Under the pieces are notes generated by a model. That model saw only the letters and a list, made by a program, of their open reading frames with translations. It had not been told where the DNA came from and made no database searches. A program made the translations under genes and the position numbers. DNA of 33,100 bases from Wolinella sp052173415 (GTDB lineage Bacteria; Campylobacterota; Campylobacteria; Campylobacterales; Helicobacteraceae). Positions 16,794-24,948 of this stretch are shown piece by piece (position 1 is the first letter of the stretch; every line of letters starts with the position of its first letter). Location: positions 1 to 33,100 of the forward strand of contig JBQMYQ010000017.1 of the NCBI GenBank assembly GCA_052173415.1, given 5' to 3'.

Positions 16794-19478
16794 ATGAGGC
16801 TGCTGCTGAATTTATTTCTGTCATACAAATTTGTTCTCTTCATGTTGCTCATTTTGGGGGCTGCAGCCGGTGTAGCCACGTTTTTAGAAAGCATTTACGA
16901 CACCCAGACTGCTAAAATTTTAGTCTATGATGCTAGATGGTATGAGATAGTTATGCTCTGTCTGACTATCTCGCTAATTGGCATTACCATTAAGGGTAAA
17001 ATGTGGCGTCGATTTGGTGCGTTTGTCTTGCACTCTGCGTTTATTGTCATCATCTTGGGTGCGTTTTTGACTAGATATTTCGGCGAAGAGGGCGTGCTTC
17101 ACGTTAGAGAAGGAGAGAGCTCTAATGAAATGGTGAGCGTAAAGCCGTTTTTGCAAATTTTTTCAGGCGAAGAACTCCTTGAGATTCCTCTGAATTTAGC
17201 TCAGGTTGGCAACAATAACTTCAAAATTTCAAAAATCATAAACTCCAAAAATTTCAATGTCGAATTTGTCTCTTACGAGCCTGCGCCACAAGGCGAACGC
17301 GGTAGGCTAGTCGTAAATGCCGGTTTTGAAGGCGAGCAAAAAAAAGAGCTGTCTCTGCTTGGCGGAGCGGGCTGGATCAGCGACCCTGCTACTTTTGAGC
17401 AAAACGGCGAATTTATTGAGATTGCTTGGGGCTCAAAGATAGTGAAATTGCCCTTTTCAATAGAGTTGGTGAAATTTAAACTTGAAAGATATGCTGGCTC
17501 TCAGAGCCCATCATCGTATTCCAGCGATGTAAGGGTGATTGATAATGATGGGAATCGCTTGCTTGAGTATAAAATTTTCATGAATCATCCGCTCACCTAC
17601 AATGGAGCAAAATTTTTCCAGTCCTCATACGATATTGATGAGATGGGAACTATCCTTGAAATAAATCGCGACCCCGGGAAATGGGTAACTTATCTCGGAT
17701 ATTTTATGCTTTGCGTGGGCTTTTTAGGGAATTTCTTCACTCGCGGTAGTCGCTTTGAAAAACTAAACAAATTTATAAAAAACAGCCAAATTCTGCTTAT
17801 TTTTACGATACTTGTGGGAATCTGCCCCAATCTGAAAGCAGATGAGATAAGCCAAATGGCTGAGTTTAATAAATTTAGTGCGCGCCATGCAAATGGTGCT
17901 TTTGCGCAACTTCTTGTGCAAGATTATATGGGGCGGATAAAACCGCTTAGCACTGAGGCTTATGAGGTTGTTAGCAAGATGAGCGGTCAGACCTCGCTTT
18001 TTGGGCTGAGTCCCGAGCAGATTATTCTTGCAATGAATATCAACCCCTCGCTTTGGCAAAATATGAAAATCATCAAAATAGGCAACAAGCAGATAAAAAA
18101 GCTACTAAATTTGCCCGAAGATGAGAAGTTTGTAAGTTTTTCGTTTATGTTTGATCAGAGAGGATTTTATAAGCTCGGTAGAGAAGTTGATGCTGCAAAT
18201 GCTATGCCTGCTTCAAAGCGAGGCACTCTTGAAAATGAACTTATAAAATTTGATGAGCGAATCAATATTGCCTATCTCACTTTTAAGGGGATCTTTTTCA
18301 AATTTATCCCTATCCCAAATGATATGGAGAATCGATGGCTTTCTCCAAATGACGCTTTCATGGAAGATAGGCTGACAAACGAGACAAAAACACTTTTAAA
18401 TGATTATCTAATCGGCTTACAAGAGGGTATGACTGCAAATGAGTGGAATCGAGCGGACAGAGCACTAGAGGAGCTGAAGTCCTTTCAGCGTGCTACCTCA
18501 TCGCATCTCCTGCCTAGTGAATTTCGTATAAAAACCGAGGTTATTTACAACAAAGTTTTAATCTTCAAAAAGCTGGCGTCCTTTTATATGTTATTTGGCT
18601 TGGGGATTCTCACTCTGGCTTTGGTCGCTCTATTTTCATCACAGAAATTCAATCTGCTTAAGAGATTTACTTTTTGGATTTTTGTGTGCGGATTCCTCGC
18701 CCACACGATAGGGCTTGGCGTGCGTTGGTATATTTCAGGACATGCGCCTTGGAGTGATAGCTATGAGAGTATGATCTACATCGGCTGGTCAGCGGCACTT
18801 GCGGGTATGATATTTTTTAGAAAATCCCTGCTCACACTTGCTGCTGCTTCTTTGCTAGCCGGCGTCGTTATGCTTGTGGCACACATGAGTTTTGTTAATC
18901 CGCAAATTACGAATTTGGTTCCTGTGTTAAAATCCTATTGGCTTACAATCCATGTTTCGGTTATCACCGCAAGCTATGGATTCCTGGGGCTTGGCTGCTT
19001 GCTTGCTATGCTGGCACTTTTACTAATGGCACTGAAAACTGAGCGGAATCTTGATCGATTAAACGAGCAGATTCGCTATCTCGCCGCGATTACCGAAGTT
19101 AGCCTGATTGTCGGGCTTTGCCTGCTTACTTTGGGTAACTTCTTTGGAGGCGTTTGGGCAAATGAAAGCTGGGGGCGCTACTGGGGCTGGGATAGCAAAG
19201 AGACGTGGTCTTTTGTAAGCATTGTCGTTTATGTTTTGGTTTTACACATGCGCTTTGTAAAGAGCTTAAATTCCGTCTATCTGTTTTTGGTCGCTTCAGC
19301 TATCGCGTATAGTTCAATAATAATGACATACTTTGGGGTAAATTTTTACCTAACTGGCATGCATTCATACGCTGCTGGAGAGATGCCAAGTGTGCCAAAT
19401 TTTATCTATTTTATAATAGTCGGCGTGATTGCTTTGATCGCGCTAGCATATCGCGGACGAGAAGTCAAAGCCATATAA
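16794..19478 (+). CDS. ccsA1: Cytochrome c heme lyase CcsBA (CcsA1, for the CX15CH heme)
   Basis: 894 aa, a fused ResB/CcsB (about 1-350) and CcsA/CcmC-like half (about 590-890). The WWD heme-handling motif is WGRYWGWD at 793-800, and conserved histidines include HTIG and HAPWSDSYESM (C-terminal half). It carries heme across the membrane and attaches it to apocytochromes. In Wolinella the isoenzyme next to mccA, CcsA1, is dedicated to the CX15CH motif, and the same placement here supports that role. Start ATG at 16794 follows GGGAG. Other lyases for CXXCH would be encoded elsewhere. Confidence 0.94.
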   Translation: MRLLLNLFLSYKFVLFMLLILGAAAGVATFLESIYDTQTAKILVYDARWYEIVMLCLTISLIGITIKGKMWRRFGAFVLHSAFIVIILGAFLTRYFGEEGVLHVREGESSNEMVSVKPFLQIFSGEELLEIPLNLAQVGNNNFKISKIINSKNFNVEFVSYEPAPQGERGRLVVNAGFEGEQKKELSLLGGAGWISDPATFEQNGEFIEIAWGSKIVKLPFSIELVKFKLERYAGSQSPSSYSSDVRVIDNDGNRLLEYKIFMNHPLTYNGAKFFQSSYDIDEMGTILEINRDPGKWVTYLGYFMLCVGFLGNFFTRGSRFEKLNKFIKNSQILLIFTILVGICPNLKADEISQMAEFNKFSARHANGAFAQLLVQDYMGRIKPLSTEAYEVVSKMSGQTSLFGLSPEQIILAMNINPSLWQNMKIIKIGNKQIKKLLNLPEDEKFVSFSFMFDQRGFYKLGREVDAANAMPASKRGTLENELIKFDERINIAYLTFKGIFFKFIPIPNDMENRWLSPNDAFMEDRLTNETKTLLNDYLIGLQEGMTANEWNRADRALEELKSFQRATSSHLLPSEFRIKTEVIYNKVLIFKKLASFYMLFGLGILTLALVALFSSQKFNLLKRFTFWIFVCGFLAHTIGLGVRWYISGHAPWSDSYESMIYIGWSAALAGMIFFRKSLLTLAAASLLAGVVMLVAHMSFVNPQITNLVPVLKSYWLTIHVSVITASYGFLGLGCLLAMLALLLMALKTERNLDRLNEQIRYLAAITEVSLIVGLCLLTLGNFFGGVWANESWGRYWGWDSKETWSFVSIVVYVLVLHMRFVKSLNSVYLFLVASAIAYSSIIMTYFGVNFYLTGMHSYAAGEMPSVPNFIYFIIVGVIALIALAYRGREVKAI

Positions 19479-19491
19479 CAAGGAGAATAAG

Positions 19492-20325
19492 TTGAAAAAA
19501 GGGTTGCTGACGATTTTACTTTGCGCTACTGTGGCGCAGGCTGGCTTTATACAAGAAGGTATGGAAGCCAAAGAAACTGGCGATCATAACAAAATGCTTG
19601 AAATTTATGACAAAGCTTGCAAGGATGGCAAAGCTTCTGGTTGTTATAATTTAGCTGTGCTTTATTCAGAGGGCACTGGTGGCGTGCGAAAAGAGCCACA
19701 AAAGGCGTTGAAGCTTTACGAAAAAGCATGTTTGGCAAAATTCGCGCTTGCATGCAACAATCTCGGCTATATTTACGAAAGTGGAAATGGTGCAAAGCAA
19801 GATTTTAAAAAGGCTGTAAGCTACTACGAAAAAGCCTGCAAAGACAACGAAGGTTGCACCTCTTTGGGGCTTTTGTATGCAAATGGTGCTGGAGTTAAGC
19901 GAGATATCAAAAAGGCTATTGAGCTTTATACCAAAGCCTGCGAATATGGCGATATGATGGGGTGCAACAACCTTGGTTATTTAAATATGCAGGGTATTGG
20001 CATGGACAAGGACTATACCAAAGCCAAAAATTATTATGAGATAGCTTGCAACGGTGGCATTGGAATCGGCTGTGATAACCTAGGATTCCTGCATGCTTTT
20101 GGGCAAGGCACAAAACAGGACTACGGGCTGGCTGCAAAAAGTTATGAAAAAGCCTGCAACCTCGCTTATTACGCGGGATGTAATAATCTAGCTATACTTT
20201 ATGCTGAAGGAAAAGGCGTAAAAGCCGATAACAAAAAAGCGCGAGAGCTTTTTAAAAAAGCTTGCGATGGCGGTGTAAAAATGGGTTGTGATAACGCAGA
20301 TATGTTAAAAAAGATTACAAAATAA
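19492..20325 (+). CDS. Cysteine-rich Sel1-repeat protein (Hcp-like), periplasmic
   Basis: 277 aa from a TTG at 19492 with AAGGAG upstream. After a signal peptide (MKKGLLTILLCATVAQA) come about seven Sel1-like repeats of about 36 residues of the form A-YEKAC...CNNLGYLY-GxG. Most carry a cysteine pair spaced as in the disulfide-locked Helicobacter cysteine-rich proteins. One repeat is shortened (KDNEGCTSL). Such alpha/alpha solenoids bind protein partners. Its place directly after ccsA1 suggests a periplasmic assembly factor for the sulfite-reductase complex, but that is inference. Confidence 0.85.
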   Translation: MKKGLLTILLCATVAQAGFIQEGMEAKETGDHNKMLEIYDKACKDGKASGCYNLAVLYSEGTGGVRKEPQKALKLYEKACLAKFALACNNLGYIYESGNGAKQDFKKAVSYYEKACKDNEGCTSLGLLYANGAGVKRDIKKAIELYTKACEYGDMMGCNNLGYLNMQGIGMDKDYTKAKNYYEIACNGGIGIGCDNLGFLHAFGQGTKQDYGLAAKSYEKACNLAYYAGCNNLAILYAEGKGVKADNKKARELFKKACDGGVKMGCDNADMLKKITK

Positions 20326-20335
20326 GGAGCAATTT

Positions 20336-21397
20336 ATGATTTCACGTTTAGTTTTTGCTCTAGCTGTGCTAAGTGGCTTGCTTTTTGCTGGAGAGATGTT
20401 TCAGAGTGTCAAGCCTGAAGAGGCTACACTTGTTGGCGCAGGTAAAGATAGGGAGTATTGTCCAAGTTGTGGCATGAACTTGATCAAATTTTACAAAACA
20501 AATCATGTCCATAAGGGCAAGCAATATTGTTCAATACACTGCCTTTATGAGGCTACAAAGGGACAAATACCAAACGAAGTTCAGGTCGTCGATACAAAAA
20601 ATCTCAACTTAATTGACGCGCTGAAAGCCTATTACGTCGTCGGCAGTTCAACAAAAGGCACAATGACCAAAAACAGCAAATACGCTTTTGCCAGCATGGA
20701 AGATGCAAAGGAATTTCAAGCTGCAAATGGCGGTGAAATAATGGATTTTGCGAAAGCTTATGCGACTGCCGGCAAGGATTTTGAAGGCGATAGAAAGATG
20801 ATCAAAGCCAAGCGTGAGAGTGGTGCTTACGAGAAAGGGCAAAAACTTTATAAATCTAAGTGCCCCAAAATAAATGTAAAATCTTTTGAAACAATAGCCC
20901 TTTTGAAAGCAAGCCTAAAAAGCTCATGCGCCCTAAGCGATGATAGCGAATTGCAGGCGATTGCGCTATATCTTTGGGATGCTCCTAAAAACGTAGGCGC
21001 AGCAAAAGCGAAAAAGGCGAAATCCGAACGCATTGAAGTTCCAAAAGGTGCGCGTTGTCCGATTTGTGGCATGTTTGTAGCCAAATATCCGCAGTGGGTC
21101 GCCATGATAGAGGCAGATCAAAGTTTTTATTTTGATGGCGTAAAAGATATGATGAAATACTATTTCAAAAACAACAAGAGATTTGATAAGCTTTTTGTAA
21201 GTGACTACTACAAGCTTCACAAGATTCCAGCTGAAGAAGCATTTTTTGTTATAGGTTCAGATGTTTTTGGTCCGATGGGCGATGAGTTGGTGCCCTTTGC
21301 GAGTGAGGCTGAAGCTCAAAATTTTGCCAAAGATCATGCTGGCAAGAGAATCCTGACCTTTGATGAAATCGATGAGAGCGTGTTAGGAGGGCTATGA
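20336..21397 (+). CDS. Double NosL-domain protein, probable copper chaperone
   Basis: 353 aa with an N-terminal signal peptide. NosL domain 1 (about 40-140) has CPSCGM (Cys42-Met47) and CSIHCL; NosL domain 2 (about 238-350) has CPICGM (Cys241-Met246), YFDGVKDMM and FGPMGDELVPF. Between them residues about 160-215 (KGQKLYKSKCPK ... LQAIALYLWD) look like a class I cytochrome c fold whose CXXCH has been lost. NosL binds Cu(I) and supplies nitrous oxide reductase. Since MccA has a Cu(I) site, delivery of copper to MccA is the likely role here. The stop overlaps the next gene (ATGA). Confidence 0.85.
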   Translation: MISRLVFALAVLSGLLFAGEMFQSVKPEEATLVGAGKDREYCPSCGMNLIKFYKTNHVHKGKQYCSIHCLYEATKGQIPNEVQVVDTKNLNLIDALKAYYVVGSSTKGTMTKNSKYAFASMEDAKEFQAANGGEIMDFAKAYATAGKDFEGDRKMIKAKRESGAYEKGQKLYKSKCPKINVKSFETIALLKASLKSSCALSDDSELQAIALYLWDAPKNVGAAKAKKAKSERIEVPKGARCPICGMFVAKYPQWVAMIEADQSFYFDGVKDMMKYYFKNNKRFDKLFVSDYYKLHKIPAEEAFFVIGSDVFGPMGDELVPFASEAEAQNFAKDHAGKRILTFDEIDESVLGGL

Positions 21398-21582
21398 GGC
21401 TTATAGTTATTTTGTGCTCGGTCTTTGGTGTCGCTTTAGGGCTCATTGCCGCACATTATTTAGCATTTGACCACACTTCAAGAGTTCAGAGCCTAGAGCT
21501 TCTCTCTAAAAAAGTGCGCGATACGCAGCTCTCGCAGAGCTTTATCTCTAATGAGTATAAGGGGTTTGTCTATGCTAAATAG
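21394..21582 (+). CDS. Small single-span membrane protein of the copper/ABC module
   Basis: 62 aa. ATG overlaps the NosL stop (ATGA) and GGAGG is upstream, so it is translationally coupled. One hydrophobic segment (residues about 2-22, LIVILCSVFGVALGLIAAHYLAF) precedes a charged tail (RVQSLELLSKKVRDTQ). No family is recognised. It overlaps the start of the permease gene by 11 bases. It may be a subunit or anchor of the ABC complex; the conserved coupling is the only support. Confidence 0.7.
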   Translation: MRLIVILCSVFGVALGLIAAHYLAFDHTSRVQSLELLSKKVRDTQLSQSFISNEYKGFVYAK

Positions 21583-22681
21583 AGCCTTCATAGACTATGC
21601 AACTACTTTGCTTTACAAAGATAGGAGCGATCATTCGTTTAGTTTTGTGATTTTTACCTTTATCGTCTTTATCCTGGGCTCTGTATTGTTTATATCATCT
21701 TCCATTCAGCATGATTTAATCGCCTCCGTCAAATCAAAACCCGACATTGTGGTAGAGGCGTTGCGTGCAGGTAAAAGGGATTTAATGCACGATGGTTACA
21801 TCTATGATGTCTCGCGTATTAATGGCGTTAGCGATGTTCAAGGTGCAGTAGATGGGTATTACTACTTCGGACAAAAACGCATTTGGTTTTATGTGGTTGG
21901 CGATGAAGATTTAAGTGAAGATGAAATGATTGTCGGTGAAGGTGTGAAACAAGCTATGGCGGAGCTTTACTACGATGATGTTTTTAACTTTTTGACTGAA
22001 GAGAGATTGATTGCAGTTAAAATAAATAGAGTAGCCCCAAAAGATACAAGCCTCATCTCAAACAACACAATCTACATGCATCCCGATATGGTGCGAGCGG
22101 TGCTATCCCTTGGCGAAGATGAATATACGAAGCTCTATGTAACTGTGCCCAACCCAAACGAGGTAAGCGAAGTGGCACTAAAAATCGAAAATTTATATCC
22201 AAATGCTAGAGCCCTCAGCACAGAGGATAGCATAGCCAATATCAGACACCTATACTACTACAAAGGTGGTATTTTCATGGTGCTCTATGTCGTCGTCATG
22301 ATATCGTTTTTCATCATGCTTAAAAACCAAATTTCGCTCGCTTATGGCGAAAAGAAAAAAGAGATCGGGATACTGCGTGCGATTGGCTACTCGATAAAAG
22401 ATATAATCGCACTAAAGTTTATCCAAAATTTTATAGTCGCTTTAGGTGCATTTTTTCTGGGCGCGGTGCTTGCGTATGTTTATGTTTTTGTGCTCAATGC
22501 ACCGCTTTTGCGTAATATATTTTTGGGCGATGGGGTTGAAAATTTCATCGTCTTTACGCCGATTCTAGATCTGAATATGCTATTTTTGATTTTCATTTTT
22601 AGCGTCATTCCGTTTTTGGCATTTGTCATTATTCCATCTTGGCGTATTGCAATTTCAGATATAACTCAGAGTGTAAAATGA
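21572..22681 (+). CDS. MacB/FtsX-type ABC transporter permease
   Basis: 369 aa from ATG 21572, chosen for AAGGGG at 21559-21564; an upstream ATG at 21551 has no site. TM1 is near residues 22-42, followed by a periplasmic domain of about 200 residues, then three C-terminal helices separated by KKKEIGILRAIGYSIKDI, the FtsX-domain coupling motif that contacts the ATPase. It should form the mechanotransmission/export-type transporter with the ATPase gene that overlaps its stop (ATGA). The substrate is not readable; a role in copper-site or heme-protein assembly is suggested by context, similar to NosDFY near nosZ. Confidence 0.88.
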   Translation: MLNRAFIDYATTLLYKDRSDHSFSFVIFTFIVFILGSVLFISSSIQHDLIASVKSKPDIVVEALRAGKRDLMHDGYIYDVSRINGVSDVQGAVDGYYYFGQKRIWFYVVGDEDLSEDEMIVGEGVKQAMAELYYDDVFNFLTEERLIAVKINRVAPKDTSLISNNTIYMHPDMVRAVLSLGEDEYTKLYVTVPNPNEVSEVALKIENLYPNARALSTEDSIANIRHLYYYKGGIFMVLYVVVMISFFIMLKNQISLAYGEKKKEIGILRAIGYSIKDIIALKFIQNFIVALGAFFLGAVLAYVYVFVLNAPLLRNIFLGDGVENFIVFTPILDLNMLFLIFIFSVIPFLAFVIIPSWRIAISDITQSVK

Positions 22682-23346
22682 TTAAAATTAACAATCTTTG
22701 TAAAACATTTAATGAAGGTAAGCCAAACGAGTTCAGCGCGCTTAAGAATCTAAATTTAAGCGTTAATGCTGGTGAGACACTGATTTTAAAGGGGGTTAGC
22801 GGTAGCGGGAAAAGCACCCTACTCTCTATCATCGCCGCGCTTAGTAAGCCAAGTAGCGGCGAGGTTTTGGTGGGTGGGCAAAATATTTCAAAGCTGCCCG
22901 ATATTATGGCTTCAAATTTTAGGCATTCTCAAATCGGTTTTATTTTTCAAGCCTTCAACCTGCTAGAAGCGTTGAGCGTTGAGCAAAATATCCTCGCCCC
23001 TCTTGCTCTTTTAAATTTAAAGCAAGCGGATATAAATTTGCGTATAGAGCATGCTATGGAGCTTGCCAACATCGCTCATAAAAAAGATCAAGTAGTTTCA
23101 AAGCTAAGCGGTGGAGAGAAGCAGCGTTGCGCGATAGCTCGCGCGCTCGTGATGGACGCGCCGCTTATTTTAGCAGATGAGCCGACGGCGAATTTGGATA
23201 AAAAAAACTCACTTGCCTTTATTGAGATCTTGCGCAAATTTAAAGAGCTTAAAAAGACCGTCGTAGTCGCCACACACGATATACTTTTTGATGAGCTGAG
23301 CTTTGTGGATCGATATGAGAGTATCATCGGCGGAGAGATCGTGTGA
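22678..23346 (+). CDS. ABC transporter ATPase (LolD/MacB type)
   Basis: 222 aa from the ATG at 22678, which overlaps the permease stop by 4 bases; the reading frame is open further upstream but lies inside the permease. Walker A is GVSGSGKST (39-47), Q-loop FIFQAFN, signature LSGGEKQR (143-150), Walker B LILADEPTAN, and switch ATHD. These match the LolD/MacB/FtsE clade that pairs with FtsX-type permeases. It energises the partner permease from the cytoplasm. The stop overlaps a GTG start of the next gene. Confidence 0.94.
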   Translation: MIKINNLCKTFNEGKPNEFSALKNLNLSVNAGETLILKGVSGSGKSTLLSIIAALSKPSSGEVLVGGQNISKLPDIMASNFRHSQIGFIFQAFNLLEALSVEQNILAPLALLNLKQADINLRIEHAMELANIAHKKDQVVSKLSGGEKQRCAIARALVMDAPLILADEPTANLDKKNSLAFIEILRKFKELKKTVVVATHDILFDELSFVDRYESIIGGEIV

Positions 23347-24296
23347 GCATATTTTTATCAGATGAGATTATTGCGTTTTTGGCTATTGAGCTAGTTATCA
23401 TCGTGCTCATGGCTGTTTCGCAGTTTCATGTTATTCATATTTTGCGAAAATGGGACTTTGCGGCTACGACGAATCTGCAATATCTGCTTGAGAAAAAAAA
23501 TTATCTAGTAAATACGATTTTATCCTTTGCTATGGCTTGCAAGATAGTGCTTTTTATCTTTTTTGCACTTGCCCTAAATGAGCTAGCGAGCATTGTGCCG
23601 GGTGCTATGTGTTCAGCCGGTGTGGTTGGGTCAAATAGATACGGTAATTTCCTGCTTTTACTTAAAATTTTACTCATCTTTGGCTTTGGTTTGTGGCTTA
23701 TTATCAATCGTTTTGATTTAAAAGCTTTAAATTTTCCATTTTTACGCCGTAAATACGCTCTTTTCTCTTTACTTTTTGCGCTTATATTAGTCGAGTTTGG
23801 GCTTGAAATTTTATTTTTTGTAAATATTCCGCTTAAAGTGCCGGTTTTTTGCTGCTCTATCGTATTTCAAGCTCCAAAGCTACCTTTTGGATACACTCAG
23901 GCGATGCTCGCCCTATTTTTCTATGTCATCTTTGCAGCGATCGTTGCCTTAAATTTCATGAAACAAGCCATGGCTAGTTTTGCTCTGAATTTACTATTTT
24001 TATTCATAGCCTATTATGCTATTACCTACTTTTTCGGGCTTTACATATACGAGCAACCTAATCACAAATGCCCATATTGCATGCTTTCATACGAATATTA
24101 TTACATCGGATATGTCGTTTGGGGTTCGCTGTTTTTGGGCATTTTCTTTGGAATCGTGCCCTTTTTGGTCGAGCTCATCACAAAGCAGCCCTATCTGCAT
24201 TTGCTAAAATTTAGCACTCTTTGGCTTGCCCTTAATGCCGCGATATGCAGTTTTTACGTGTTAAAGTATTACTTAGTCGTGGGTGTTTTGCTGTGA
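23343..24296 (+). CDS. Polytopic membrane protein with a CPYC motif
   Basis: 317 aa from the GTG at 23343, which overlaps the ATPase stop (GTGTGA). About eight hydrophobic helices are visible. Cys243-Pro-Tyr-Cys246 (NHKCPYCMLSYEYYY) sits before the seventh helix, with further cysteines at Cys90 and in VFCCSIV. A CXXC of this kind in a membrane protein could handle thiols, as in DsbB/VKOR, or bind copper. I do not recognise a named family. It is locked into the coupled copper/ABC gene string, so a role in MccA maturation is plausible but unproven. Confidence 0.72.
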   Translation: MSIFLSDEIIAFLAIELVIIVLMAVSQFHVIHILRKWDFAATTNLQYLLEKKNYLVNTILSFAMACKIVLFIFFALALNELASIVPGAMCSAGVVGSNRYGNFLLLLKILLIFGFGLWLIINRFDLKALNFPFLRRKYALFSLLFALILVEFGLEILFFVNIPLKVPVFCCSIVFQAPKLPFGYTQAMLALFFYVIFAAIVALNFMKQAMASFALNLLFLFIAYYAITYFFGLYIYEQPNHKCPYCMLSYEYYYIGYVVWGSLFLGIFFGIVPFLVELITKQPYLHLLKFSTLWLALNAAICSFYVLKYYLVVGVLL

Positions 24297-24802
24297 TAAA
24301 GCAAATTTTTGCATATTTTTTAATAATCGGCGTTTTAGGCTTGCTCATATTTTCCATAGACATGAGCGAAGGCAAAGTGGTTGTGGTGCATGGAAATACC
24401 GAGAAAAAGCCGCTTGAAATAGAGCTTGGTAAATATCTTTGCACAGAGAGCGAAACGCTAATAAACGATCTATTCAACACCGCACAAGCGATCATGCCTA
24501 ATGGCGATACCTATTTTTTTAATGACATAGGCAACGCGTTTATATGGCTTATGCGACAGCCAAAACGCGAAGAGATAGTGCTGTGGGTCTATGCGCAAGA
24601 CACCGATAGATACGTGCCTGCTCAAGGCGCGTGGTATTCTCGCATAGAATTTACGCCCATGGGGTATGGATTTGGCGCATTTGAGTTTAGAGTGTATGGC
24701 AGGAGCGATTACTACTACGAAGAGGTAATGCTCTGCGCTGCTCGCGGCGAAACGCTCATAAATCCGCTCATTAATATTCTGCTTACCAACAATAAAATCT
24801 AG
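24293..24802 (+). CDS. Membrane-anchored NosL-like protein, last gene of the mcc block
   Basis: 169 aa from the GTG at 24293 overlapping the previous stop (GTGA). One N-terminal membrane anchor (about 5-22) is followed by a domain whose order matches NosL: Cys50 in GKYLCTESE, AQAIMPNGDTYFFNDIGNAF (compare the NosL 'FDDIGC' region), VLWVYAQDT, and FTPMGYGFGAF (compare 'TPMGSG-AF'). The usual CGM is replaced and a second cysteine lies in VMLCAARG. It is a third NosL-like unit in the cluster, probably a copper donor or acceptor on the periplasmic face. Nothing resembling mcc follows. Confidence 0.72.
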   Translation: MIKQIFAYFLIIGVLGLLIFSIDMSEGKVVVVHGNTEKKPLEIELGKYLCTESETLINDLFNTAQAIMPNGDTYFFNDIGNAFIWLMRQPKREEIVLWVYAQDTDRYVPAQGAWYSRIEFTPMGYGFGAFEFRVYGRSDYYYEEVMLCAARGETLINPLINILLTNNKI

Positions 24803-24920
24803 CGTTTTCTAAGCCTGAAGAGACGTGCCCCAGTGAAGTGCAGGGTGGTGGAGTGTAGGGGAATCGAAAAGAAATTCAAAATATCGGAAAATAGCTCTTT
24901 TTGATGTTAAGCTTCTAAGG

Positions 24921-24942
24921 ACTCCGTAAAAACTCCGTAAAA
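24921..24942 (+). repeat. Two tandem copies of ACTCCGTAAAA at the mcc/prophage junction
   Basis: Perfect 11-base tandem repeat (24921-24931 and 24932-24942), six bases from the 3' end of the phage D gene. It lies in the 146-base strip between the mcc block and the tail module, where an element edge would be expected. No function is assigned. Confidence 0.6.
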
Positions 24943-24948
24943 ATTGCA

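Noticed and set aside
24245..24292. Upstream ATG for the last NosL-like gene
   Set aside because: It lies inside the preceding gene without a ribosome site; the GTG overlapping the stop at 24293 fits the coupling pattern of the whole module.
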